Positions 23,201 to 34,911 of a stretch of DNA of 64,000 nucleotides are shown one piece after another. The position numbers were made by a program, and so were the translations under genes. This DNA is from Okapia johnstoni (Eukaryota; Chordata; Mammalia; Artiodactyla; Giraffidae), in assembly GCA_024291935.2 (NCBI GenBank), contig CM044320.1, positions 52,766,001 to 52,830,000 on the forward strand. The letters are read 5' to 3'. Below the pieces are notes generated by a model. The model had not been told where the DNA came from. It saw only the letters and a list, made by a program, of their open reading frames with translations, and did not search any database. Within the stretch, counting starts at the first letter, position 1, and each line of letters opens with the position of its first letter.

Positions 23201-26200
23201 TGTCCATCATCAGATGAATGGATAAGGAAGCTGTGGTACATATACACAATGGAATATTACTTAGCCATTAAAAAGAATACATTCAAATGAGTTCTAATGA
23301 GGTGGATGAAACTGGAGCCTATTATACAGAGTGAAGTAAGCCAGAAAGAAAAACACCAATACAGTATACTAATGCATATATATGGAATCTAGAAAGATGG
23401 TAATGATAACCCTATATGTGAGACAGTAAAAGAGACACAGATGTATAGAACAGTCTTTTGGACTCTGTGGGAGAGGGTGAGGGTGGGATGATTTCAGAGA
23501 ATGGCATTGAAACATGTATATTATCATATGTGAAACAGATCGCCAGTCCAGGTATGATGCATGAGACAGGGTGCTCGGGGCTGGTGCACTGGGATGACCC
23601 AGAGGGATGGGATGGGGAGGGAGGTGGGAGGGGGGTTCAGGACGGGGAACACATGTACACCTGTGGCGGATCCATGTCAATGTATGGCAAAAACCACTAC
23701 AATATTGTAAAGTAATTAGCCTCCAATTAAAATAAATATATTTATATTAAAAATAAATAAATAAATAAAATAAGCCTTAAAAAAAATAAATAAAATAAAA
23801 TTGCAGCCCAAGCCCCAGACCAGCCATCACTCTCACTAATCCCTTTCTAGACTTTATTTCCCTCCATAGCTCTCATCATCAGGGGCTTTCCAGGTGGCTC
23901 AGGGGTAGAAGAATCTGCCTGCCAATGCAAGAGATGAGGGTTTGATCCCTGGGTGGGGAAGATCTCCTGGAGAAGGAAATGGCAACCCACTCCGGTACTC
24001 TTGACTGGGAAGTCCAGTGGAAGAGGAGACTGGTGGGCTGCAGTCCACGGGGTCACAAAAGAGTCAGACATGACTGAGCATACACACAAATAGCTCTCAT
24101 CGCCACCTGACACATCATTTAGTTTTGATCTGTTTGTCATCTCTCTGAAGTTCTATGGCAGCATGAGAAACAGGGTTTTTGTGTGTTGTCCACTCCTGTG
24201 TCCCTAACACCTAGAACAATGCCTGGCACTTAAGTTTGAGATGAATTAATTAAAACAGGGATGGCAACTAGTGACAGTAAGTGTATGAATCGCCCACAAC
24301 AAAGCAACCCCACTCCTGGGCATACATCTCAGAAAACTCTCACCCGGGTCTATAAAAGGACTGATGTGAGGATACTCACTACAGAATTATCTGTGAGGTT
24401 AGGGAGGCAGGGCAAACCAGGTGCCCATCCGTACATGCATGGGTCTCTGCTGAATACAATTCAGCAGGCAGTTAACAAACCAGGTTTACATACAGGAACA
24501 TGGCTAGATTCTAAAACCATAGTGTTGAGCAGAAAAATATTTAGGAAACAGGATAAAATCTAGAACATGATGCCAAAGAAAAAGCACACAGTAGAATAAG
24601 GATGTGGAAGACACAGGAATTGTTTGATCTTTTTTAAAAAGAAAATGGGGAGGGGATGGTTTTGTGGGAATCTCTGAAGGATTTCAGACAGGGAGTGACA
24701 CTGCATCATCTCCACCTCTCAAGCAGAACCTGACCCCAGGGCCCAACCCTCAGGTCTATCACCCTTTCTTGAGCACAGAAGCTCTGCTCCAGCTCAGTCC
24801 CTGCCAAGATGCATGAGCAATTCACCTGGAGAGATGGCCCTGGCAACTCTGATGATGATGGGATGCAAAAGTTTAACAATCACTGGCCTGAAAAATGTCT
24901 CCCAGAGACAGTCTCATCTCGGTAGCAAATGTAAGGTCTGATTACAGTCAAAATGTCAAAAAAAATTATTTGGGGAGAGTGAAGAAGGAAAAGACTAGGA
25001 AACATACTATCAGTTGCCATGGATGAGAGAAAATCCAATATGCTTTCTTTCAAGTTGTTTTGCCCTTGTCTTATAAACTCAGAACAGACTGTAATTCTTT
25101 TTCTTATAAGAATATGCAATCCAGAGAACAATATTGTAGATTACTCCTTATAACTTCAAATTGTAGCTTTAAAGAGAATTTAAGTTGAATTTAAATTATA
25201 ACTCTCAAAAGAAAAAAAAAAAAAAAGGTTACATTTTGAAAGATTTAGATAAGATTCATTTTATGAGACATATATAATGCATACATATGTCTATCTATAC
25301 AATGCATATATATGCATATAAATAAACCATATACACATATACATGCACATTCTCAGAGCTCCTCACTCAAAAACAAGCAGGAGGAGCAGGTTGATATGTA
25401 GGAAGCCCTAGTCATTGGCCAAAATATTTGAGGAGAGGACCAATAAATAGATGATGCTTAGAAATAATCTAACCTGCAAGGGTCCTCTGATCCTTCTCCT
25501 CTTTTTTATTTGGCCAAAAAGTTTGTTCAGGTTTTTCTGTAAGATGTTATAGAAGATCCTGAACAAACTTTTCGGCCAACCTAATATCAACTTACTAACT
25601 GTGGCCCCCTATTTTGTTTATATGTGAAACTGATTATCTCCACAGCTCTGATCCTTCCTTAAGCAGAAAACCCACACACTTGCCTGTGAGTCCCTGCTCA
25701 TAGGACAAACTAAAATGTAATAAAAATGTAACAAAGCCCACCAGTGTCCTCTTATGAAATGAACGTTATCTAAATCACAAGGTAATCAAGTCACCATCGA
25801 ACTTGGCATTTAAATAACTTCCTGTAAGACACAATGAAAAATAAAATATTGCACATTGATATATACCATTGAAGATAATCCAGCACAGGTGCTCCTGTGG
25901 CAAAGCCACCTGCATGATGAGCCTGAAGGAGGACAAGATTTGCAGACAGTGGATCACAGAATCTTTATTCTGCAGGTTCACATCACTGTCACAGACCAGC
26001 TGGTAGTTGCAAATATTTTTGCCATTTAAAGCATGAAACTGAAACATATGAGAAAAAAAAAGAATGTAAATAATGTTTACACAACTTAGGAAAGCACCTC
26101 TTAACATGTAAAAAACTAAAATGGAAACAAATTATGCGTAACTAACTCAATAGATCAGTAGAGTACAGGAGACTGAAGGTTTGTGTCCCTCCAAAATGTA

Positions 26201-29200
26201 TATGTTGAAACCTCACCGTCTGCCATATGAGAACATAGTGGGAAAGCAGGCCCTCACCAGACACAGAGTCTTCCAGCCCCCTGATCTTGGACTCACCAGT
26301 CTCCAGAACCATGAGCAATAAATGTTGTTTAAGCCATCCAATCTCTGGGTTTTGGCTATAGCAGCCTTACTGGACTAACACACGGAAAGAAATTTGGTAA
26401 AATAAGTTTATTCAAGCCATCCATTTAGTTAAGATCATCTTTCCTTAGTCAAAAAATAAATAAATAAATAAGTACAAAGCCCTACTTCCAAGAATATAGG
26501 ATTGAAACAATTTTTAAGTCTCCCTAATGGCATGTTAACATATTAATTCAGATGTTATGTATGTACACAATTCTGTCGGGAAATGTTTGTTGAGCACCTC
26601 TGTTTGCCACACTCTGCTAAGCAACAGGGAGTCAAAGATGAGGAAGACAAGGCTTCTGACAGAGGAAAAACCCTCCCAGGCACACACAGTGTTAGGGATG
26701 CTTAAGGTGATTGCTGTGGTCACTGAGACTGAAAGTCTTTTTTAAAATTGGGTAAGAAGGTTTAAGACAAATTGAGCTATAGAAGTGGCCCATGGTTAGA
26801 ACATGGACACCATTCCAAGGAATTTGGACTAGTACTTGATTTACACTTTTTAGAAATGAATTCTGACAAAAGTATGAAAGATGCAAAGCAGATGGGGGAC
26901 AAAGCTACATGCAAGAGGCTAGCAAAGATCAAAGGCTTCTGAGGTTGTCCAGAGACAAAAGGGCCCTGAAATGGGGCTCTGAAAGTGGGGATGAAGAGAA
27001 AGGAAAGAGCTAAGTCTGTCTAAGATCCATAGCATTTAGTAACCAATTAGAAGTGAGAGGTAAGAGAGAGGAAGAGGCTTGCAATGGTTTCCTGCTTGGG
27101 TGATGGACTGGAGCCAATTATGGGAGAAAAGATGTTTGTTCAATTTGGGACATGTCGATTATGAAATCTTTATGATGTTACCTGGATAGATGGGGAGTTC
27201 AGGAGAGTGATTTTGGCTAGAGAAACATCAGAACTACTAAAGCTGTGCGCGTGTACACTCTTAATAACACAAATGAGCCTTATTCTACCAGGCAGATCGT
27301 CTGCTTGGATACATGTATTTCTAGCCACCACGAAACTGATTTCACAGCTAGGGAGGTTGAGTGTAAGCATGATAATACAGTAGTAAAAGAGATATGGAAG
27401 CCTGGGCCAGGGTAGTGGGGGAGGGGGTGGGGGCTCAAAAGTTCCAGCTTTTCATTCAGCACTCTTCCCAATGGGGCACTGAGATATTACAATTTATAAG
27501 AAACACATATTTGGCCACTCAGATGGCCAAAATATGTTTCTCATATATGTTTGTTCTTCATCCATAGTTTCTAGCTCACAACCCCCCAAACCCTTGGAAT
27601 TGTTTTAAGTGTTGAGAGTGAAAAAGATCTTTGGCTATGTTAATGAGGTGACTTTGGGAAAGTGGCTAAGGATGGAGGTTAAGCTGCCAATGGAGCCAAC
27701 CATGTGATTAGAGGTTTAGCACTTTCAGTCCCATCCCCTGACCTCCAGGGAAGGGGAGAGGGGCTGGAAGTTGAATCTACAACCAATGGCCAATGATTCA
27801 ATCAATCACAATTATGCAATGAAGCCTCTCTTGGACTGCAAGGAGATCAAACCAGTCAGTCCTGAAGGAAATCAACCCTAAATATTCATTGGAAGGACTG
27901 TTGCTGAAGCTCAAACACTTTGGCCACTTGACAGGAAGAGCTGACTCTGGAAAAGACCCTGATGATGGAAAACATTAAAGGCAAAAGAAGGAGCAGCAGA
28001 GGATGAGATGGTTATATAGCATCACCGACTCAATGGACATAAATTTGAGCAAACTCCAGGAGATAGTGGAGGACAGAGGAGCCTGGCATAATACAGTCCG
28101 TGAGGTCTCAAAGAATTGGACATGGCTTGGTGACTGAACAACAACAATGAAGCCTCCATAAAAACCCAAAAGGATGTTTGGGAAAGTTTCCAAGATGGTG
28201 AACACATGGAGGTGCTGGGAGTGGGGTGCCTGCAGGGGCTATAGAAGCACTACACCTCTATATATCTCTTCCCTCTAGCTGTTCCTGAGTTACATTATGT
28301 CCATTTATAATAAACCTGTAATCTAATAACTAAAATGTTTTCACAAGTTCCATGAGCCACTACAGCAAATTATTGAACCCAAGGATGGGTCACAGGAACC
28401 TCTGATTTATAGCCTGTCAGTCAGAAATAGAGGTAACAACTGGAGCTTGCAACTGGCATCTGAAGTGGGTATGGGATGGGGTGGAATGGGGAGTGGTCTT
28501 GTAAGACTGAACCCTTAACCTGTGGAATCTGACTCTGTCTCCTCGTAGAGTCAGAATCGAATTGAGCTGTAGGACAATCAGCTAGTGTCCCAAGAATTAT
28601 TTCTTGGTATCAGGATCCCTACCCCTCCCCTCCATACAATTTAAGCACCAACTCACATTGCCTAGTATTCTCATTCATGCACTTGTGTCACAGGCAAACT
28701 GAATGTGCCTTCAAACATGCTTCAACATTTCTGCTTATTAAACCACATGTTGTTTTCAAAGTCTAGAACAATCATTAAGTTTGGAATAACACACAGCCTC
28801 GGATTCAGACGAATTAGGGTTCAAACACCAACTGTGTTATTGCTTTAAATCGACTATGTTTCTTACTCTCCAATAAACCTCAGTTTCTTATCTGTAAAAG
28901 AGGCATAATAGTACCCATCTCTTAGGACTGCAATGAGGCTGCAAGATAACAGTTCATATAAAGCATTTAGAAGACTACATAGCACATGGTAACTGCTCAA
29001 CCAGTGACTCATCGGTAGCAATTAACATAATAATGCTGGTATACTAGAAAAGCATGGTTTTTTTTCATATCAAAAGATCTGTTTCCTCTCCAGAGTCACT
29101 AGTTATTATACTGTGTGATTAGCTTTCTTTTTCTCTCTTATACAATAGGGATAATAACAGTATCTAACTCATAGAGTTATTGTGAGGAGCCAATGTTTTC

Positions 29201-32200
29201 CAAAGTACTTTGAAGAGTAAAAGCATTCTACCAATATTAGTTATAATAATAATAATAATAAAACTGTCTACTGGATGAATAAGTGATTATAGTGACAAAA
29301 TCTCCAAAGCATCTTTACAAAAGTTAATAAGTGCACTTTCTCATCCAGCACAGAAAATATTTATTAAGCAACTTATAGTACACAGGTAAATACCACGCTA
29401 AGCAAATGAAAGACACTGAGAAGCTGTCAACTAAAGGACAGACTGTTGCATAGCTAATCATAAATGGTAGCTATTTTAGCTACCACCTTCATCTTACTGT
29501 ATGTGCTGCAGTTTTGTCTCCAAAGCCTTTTGGGAAAAAGACAGTTTTGAATTGATTCACGTCTGCTTTATTCTCATCAAAGTTGATGCTGAACTGCTGA
29601 AGATATCTGCCATAGCACTGCAAAAGGGCCAATTTATATTCCTGAAATAAAAAAAAACTCGATGAAGATTTTAAAATACCATTTTTCTTATCATTATTAA
29701 CATTAGGTGATATTGGGTTTCCCAGGTGGCGCTAGTGCTAAAGAACCCGCCTGCCAACGCAGGAAACAGAACAGACATGGGTTTGATCCCTGGGGTCGAA
29801 AAGATCCCCCAGAGGAGGGAATGGCAACCCACTCAGGTATTTTTTCCTGGAGAATCCCATGGACAGAGGAGCCTGGCAGGGTCACAAAGACTCGGACATG
29901 ACTGAAGCAACTTAGCACACCCAATGTTCATATTATTCTCAATGATGTCAATGTTGATAATTACTATGACCACCATTACTTCCACTATGACATCATTACT
30001 AACATTATCACAACTATTTCCAAACACATACGTGACGGACACTGTTCTTGGCAATTCATGTGCATTATTTAATTCTCCTCACAACAAACCAATTGTGAGA
30101 TGAGACTTCAAAGACAGGGATACTCTCCAGGGCATTGTGTGTGGTAATACCTGGATATAATCAAAATCCAACAGGTTCAACCTCAACAGAGGACAGTAAT
30201 CCACCAACTCAATCACAGAGGTGGAGGAGCTGTAACCAGCCTTGCTTCTCTGATACCTCCTAAGCTCCAAAAAAGAAAGGACAGGTAGGGGAGGGCAGCT
30301 AGGGAAAGGAGAAAAAATGGGGGTGGGTGGAGAAAAGAAGGAAGAGGAAAAAAAGAAAAAAGGAAGGAAGGAAAGAAAGAAGGTAGAAGAGAAGATTCCA
30401 GGTGATGAGCTGGCTCTTTCATGTCCCGTTTCTGAAGTTACATCAGGACGAATCAGTCTGAGCTGTTGTTAGTTAACGATTCTTGTCAGTTCTAATTCAT
30501 TCTTAGGTTCCCATTACAAAGTCAGATGTCTCATTTCTGAAGCCCACAGGGCACAGCTGACCTGGAGAGTTTCAGGGCGGTGGATGCGAGCAGGGCTCCA
30601 CAGATGAGTCAGCTACAGCCCTTCCTCTGCTTCTTCCCATGCGCCTGTGTTTCCAGGAAGAGCAGCTGCCCTGGGTGTGAACTGCCTCTTGAGTTACCTT
30701 GCCCCTCTGCAGATTCAGAGCCAAAATGCTCTTTTGTTCCTATTTCTATTGACTTGTTTGTTACTTGCTCACTAATTAATTCTGAATCTTTTCCATTCTA
30801 ACTTGATTCACATAATGAATTCAAATCTAGCTTCAAAACAAGAGTAGTCCAACAAGATGAGCTTTACTGTAACTAAAATAAAAATAGATTCTAGAAACCA
30901 AAGTAACCACTCAAGTTTGTTTCCAGGGTTATAAATACCTTTACCGGCCCACTTTTCCATCAGTGAAAAGTAGTTAAAACATTTTCTTTGTTTCTTTAGT
31001 AAATCTTTTAGATAGTTTACCTGAAATACTCTGAATGCTTGGCCACTATCCATTATCAACTTGCTTTATCAACTTCTAACATGTTCCTTCTTCCTCCCTC
31101 CACCCACCTGGATACTCCTGAAACAACCTCAAACTGTGTTGTGTATCACCAGCTCCTTATAATGGAATTCTCCAGGCAAGAATACTGGAGTGGGGTGCCA
31201 TTTCCTTCTCCAGGGGATCTTCTTGACCCAAGTATTAAACCCAGGTCTCCTGCGTTGCAGGCAGATTCTTTACCATATGAACCACCAGGGAAGCCTCATT
31301 ATATTGAGAAGCATAAAAACAAAGAGTGGGGCACTCGTCTAATTCTTGTAAAAACTGTTATTCCATTTCATATGAATATAGCTTACAAGTTGGATCTCAC
31401 TTGGGTTTCTTTTTCTGTAATTTCCCAAACTCTGCATTTTCAAGTCTCTGAGAACCATGGTCCAATTACATGGAGCTGAGAGGATTCTTTACTTTGGGCA
31501 GCTGAAAATAGATCTTAGTGCTCCCTTATGCAAGTTCCTCCACATCTTTGCCTCTATTCGGTAAATTTCCCTCCCAGACCAAAAAGATTCAAGCCCAGAA
31601 AATAGAAATGGAAGAGGAAAATGAAGCTGAGAAACTGTAGACTGAGAAGATTTGAAACTGTGCCCCCAAAGAGTTAAGAGAAGCTCATAACAAATAGAAA
31701 TTCATGAGCTTGTCTTACAGAACAACAGATAAGGGAAGAGTTTGTTAAAAAGCCCTTTGTTTGTAAACTACCTTCACTGATTAAGTAGATTTAGTTATTT
31801 TTTTCTCTTTCTTTTTTTTCTCTCCTTAATTGCGTACCTTCCCAGCTTCGTGGCAGAAAGCAAAGAACTAAAGAGCCTCTCGATGAAAGTGAAAGAGGAC
31901 AGTGAAAAAGTTGGCTTAAAACTCAAAATTCAAAAAACAAAGATCATGGCATCTGGTCCCATCATTTCATGGGCAAATAGATGGGGAAACAATGGAAATA
32001 TTGTGATAGACTTTATTTTCAGGGGCTCCAAAATCACTGCAGATGGTGACTGCAGCCATGAAATTAAAAAACCCTTGCTCCTTGGAAGAAAAGCTATGAC
32101 CCACCTAGACAGCATATTAAGAAGCATAGATGTTACTTTGCTGACAAAAGTCCATTTAGTCAGAGCTGTGGTTTTTCCAGTAGTCATGTATGGAATGTAA

Positions 32201-34870
32201 GAGTTGGACTATAAAGAAAGCTGAGCACCGAAGAATTGATATTTTTGAATTGTGTTGGAGAACACTCTTGAGAGTCCCTTGAACTGCAAGGAGATCCAAC
32301 CAGTCCATCCTAAAGGAAATCTGTCCTGAATATTCATTGGAAGGACTGATAGTGTAGCTGAAACTCCAATACTTTGGTCACCTGATGGGAAGAACTGATT
32401 CATTGGAAAAGACCCTGATGCTGGGAAAGATTGGAGGCAGGAGGAGAATGGGACGACAGAGGATGAGATGGTTAGATGGCATAACTGACTCGATAGACAT
32501 GAGTTTGAGCAAGCTCTGGGAGTTGGTGATGGACAGGGAAGCCTGGGGTGCTGCAGTCCATGGGGTCTCAGAGTCGGACACAACTGAGACTGAACCAAAC
32601 TCCCAGCTTCAGGCAGCCCAGTTGTTTTACAGGAACTAGAGTCAGCTCTTGCCTAGAGCTAGCCAACTGAGGGATGGTTGGGACCCCCAAGCCTAAAATT
32701 AGGCCTGCCTAGGCATCTCTTGACCAGCCTTTTGATGTCAGAGGCTGAAAAGCTCTGGGCTCCCATCAAGCTATGCACCTCCATTTTGAATACACACATA
32801 ACCCAGGTGCACCTGTGCAGAACTCTGACTACCTCACATTTCTCCCTACCTCCAATCACCTTTCCCTGAGCCTAAGACCACACTGTTGATATCTCATAAA
32901 TATCCCAACTCCCTCACCTTCCAGGAAGCAGATCTGAGACTTGTTCCTCGCCTGGTTGCCTTGTGAATAAACTGTTTCTCTGCTGCAAACCTCAGAGGCT
33001 CACTACTTGGCTCACTTCAAGTCAGGAAAATGGACCTGGCTTGGTAACAGACAGAATACCTCCCATGTCTGGCCTAAAATCACTTTGTATAAAATAACAC
33101 TTGGTCCAAGGATCCTATTAATACATGTGCCAAAGACTCATACTTAACTTGGAATAATTTGGGCCCATGCCAGATGTTATGGGGAAAAATTTACATTTTC
33201 ATTAACTGAAAACCCAGCCTCGGTGTGGTCTTATCAAACCAAGCCCATGAGTCCGCAGCAATCCAAGACCCAGGCATTGATAATGGAACTAGAAATAAGG
33301 CAGGAACTCGGTTGGAACACAACACTGAGTAAGAACTGGGGCCTGTATGGACTGACTGCTGCAATTACAGATGGTAAACTGTTGAGAAGGAGCTGAAGGT
33401 CATTGAAACAAGGCACCTGGAAGAAGCAACACAGCAGCAAGGCCCTGCAGGGGCTGTGGGCAAGGTCAGCCATGTGAAAAACAACAGGAAGTGGTGTCTG
33501 GGCTCCTTTGTATTAGGTAGGAACATGATGACTCAGCATTTCCTGTCGGGCACCTACCACACCCTCTGGTAACTATGGGCTGTGCTCCTGCTCAGCCTCA
33601 GCCAACTGTCTTTCTGTTCAGGAACCTCTCACCTCTGGAGAATCCCAACTACAAAATTTAAAAGTGAACGCTTTTTCTGTCACTGTGCTTCATTAAAATT
33701 TTTACATATTCCCTTGGATTTTTCCAATGGGGGAAAAAAAATCAAATCATGTAAAAGAGGAATGCTATCCAATAAAATAATAATAATAATAATAATTAGC
33801 CAAATGAGTTTCATTTGGGCTCTTTTTACTCCATAGGTACTTACTTTCATTTCACAAAGGCTATCTCCAACCTTCAGAAGCTTCTCGTTGTAATAGGCAG
33901 TTGGCAGCCGGGGGGCGTATTTGGTCCAGATATTAAACAAAGAGGTGGCACTGTAAAAATTATAAAATAAAACGATATCTTCAAAGTCAGCAGGAAATCT
34001 AAATTAATTAACAAGCAATCCTTAAAAACTTATCTTGTGCTGTTTTTTTTTTTTCTAACTTTTTAGTTTGTATTGGGGAATAGCCAATTAACAATGCTAT
34101 GACAGTTTCAAGTGAACAGGGAAGGGACTCAGCCATACAGATACATGTATCCATTATCCCCCAAACTCCCCTCCATACAGGCTGCCCCATAACATTGTGC
34201 AGAGTTCCATGTGCTGTACAGTAGGTCCTTGTTGGTTATCCATTTTAAATATAGTAGTATGTACATGTCTATCCCAAACTCCCTAACTATCCCTTCCCCC
34301 CATCCTTCCTCCCTTGTGCTGATGTGCCATATTGTCAATGTCTAATTATTGATAAATGTAATTACGGTTATAAGTATTACTTCCTTTGTACCAAGCACTG
34401 ATAGCTTTTTATATGCATTTTTAATGATGTTATTTTAAATTTTTAATATTTTTATTGAGATACAGCTTATGATGTTTCAGATGTACTACATAGTGATTCA
34501 CAATTTTTAAAAGCTAAACTCCATTTATACTTATTATCAACTACTGACTATATTTCCTGTGCTATGCAATATATCCTTGTAGCGTACATAGTAGTTTGTA
34601 CCTCTTAATTCCCTACATCTATCTTGCCCCTCACACCTTCCCTCTCCCCACTGGTAACCACTAGTTTGTTCTCTATGTCTGTGAGTCTGTTTCTTTGTTA
34701 TTATAGTTACTAGTTTGTTGTATTTTTTAGATTCCACAAAACAGTGATATCATAAACTATTTGTCTTTCTCCGGCTGACTTCTTTCACCTGGCGTAATGA
34801 TGCCCTCCAAGTCTATCCATGTTGTTGCAAATGGCAAGATTTCATTCTTTTTTATGGCTGAGTAATATTC

Positions 34871-34911
<41 letters not shown>

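Larger units (their letters stand above)
19912..24250 (+). repeat. L2 LINE 3' half, split by three later insertions
   Basis: L2 pieces are at 19912-19977 (GGTCTTTGCACTTGCTAATT), 20514-20622 (ACCCTGACCATTCTATTTAA), 23797-23877 (GACTTTATTTCCCTCCATAG) and 24090-24250 (ACCTAGAACAATGCCTGGCA). Joined in order they follow the known L2 3' end. The gaps are BovB, L1 and Bov-tA, each with its own target duplication. Confidence 0.8.
17853..25866 (-). other. CFAP54 intron 4 and its content
   Basis: 8,014 bp. It holds copy B of the unclassified repeat, the L2/BovB/L1/SINE nest (19912-24250), an old L1 piece and the mariner palindrome. Nothing recognised in 18260-19910 and 24700-25500 apart from a poly(A) run near 25209. 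Confidence 0.85.
26039..29497 (-). other. CFAP54 intron 3 and its content
   Basis: 3,459 bp. Contains a MaLR LTR, vague old repeats at 26525-26730 and 26880-27470, an LTR split by BovB, two MIRs and an (AAT)n run. Confidence 0.85.
29642..33844 (-). other. CFAP54 intron 2 and its content
   Basis: 4,203 bp. Holds a Bov-tA, a MIR, a purine tract, a Bov-tA fragment, a BovB, an LTR and an (AAT)n run. Nothing recognised in 30400-31160, 31300-31790 and 33055-33770. Confidence 0.85.

Noticed and set aside
27830..28140. Possible processed pseudogene in intron 3
   Set aside because: Sequence is BovB 3' end with a target duplication, not a cDNA copy of a host gene.
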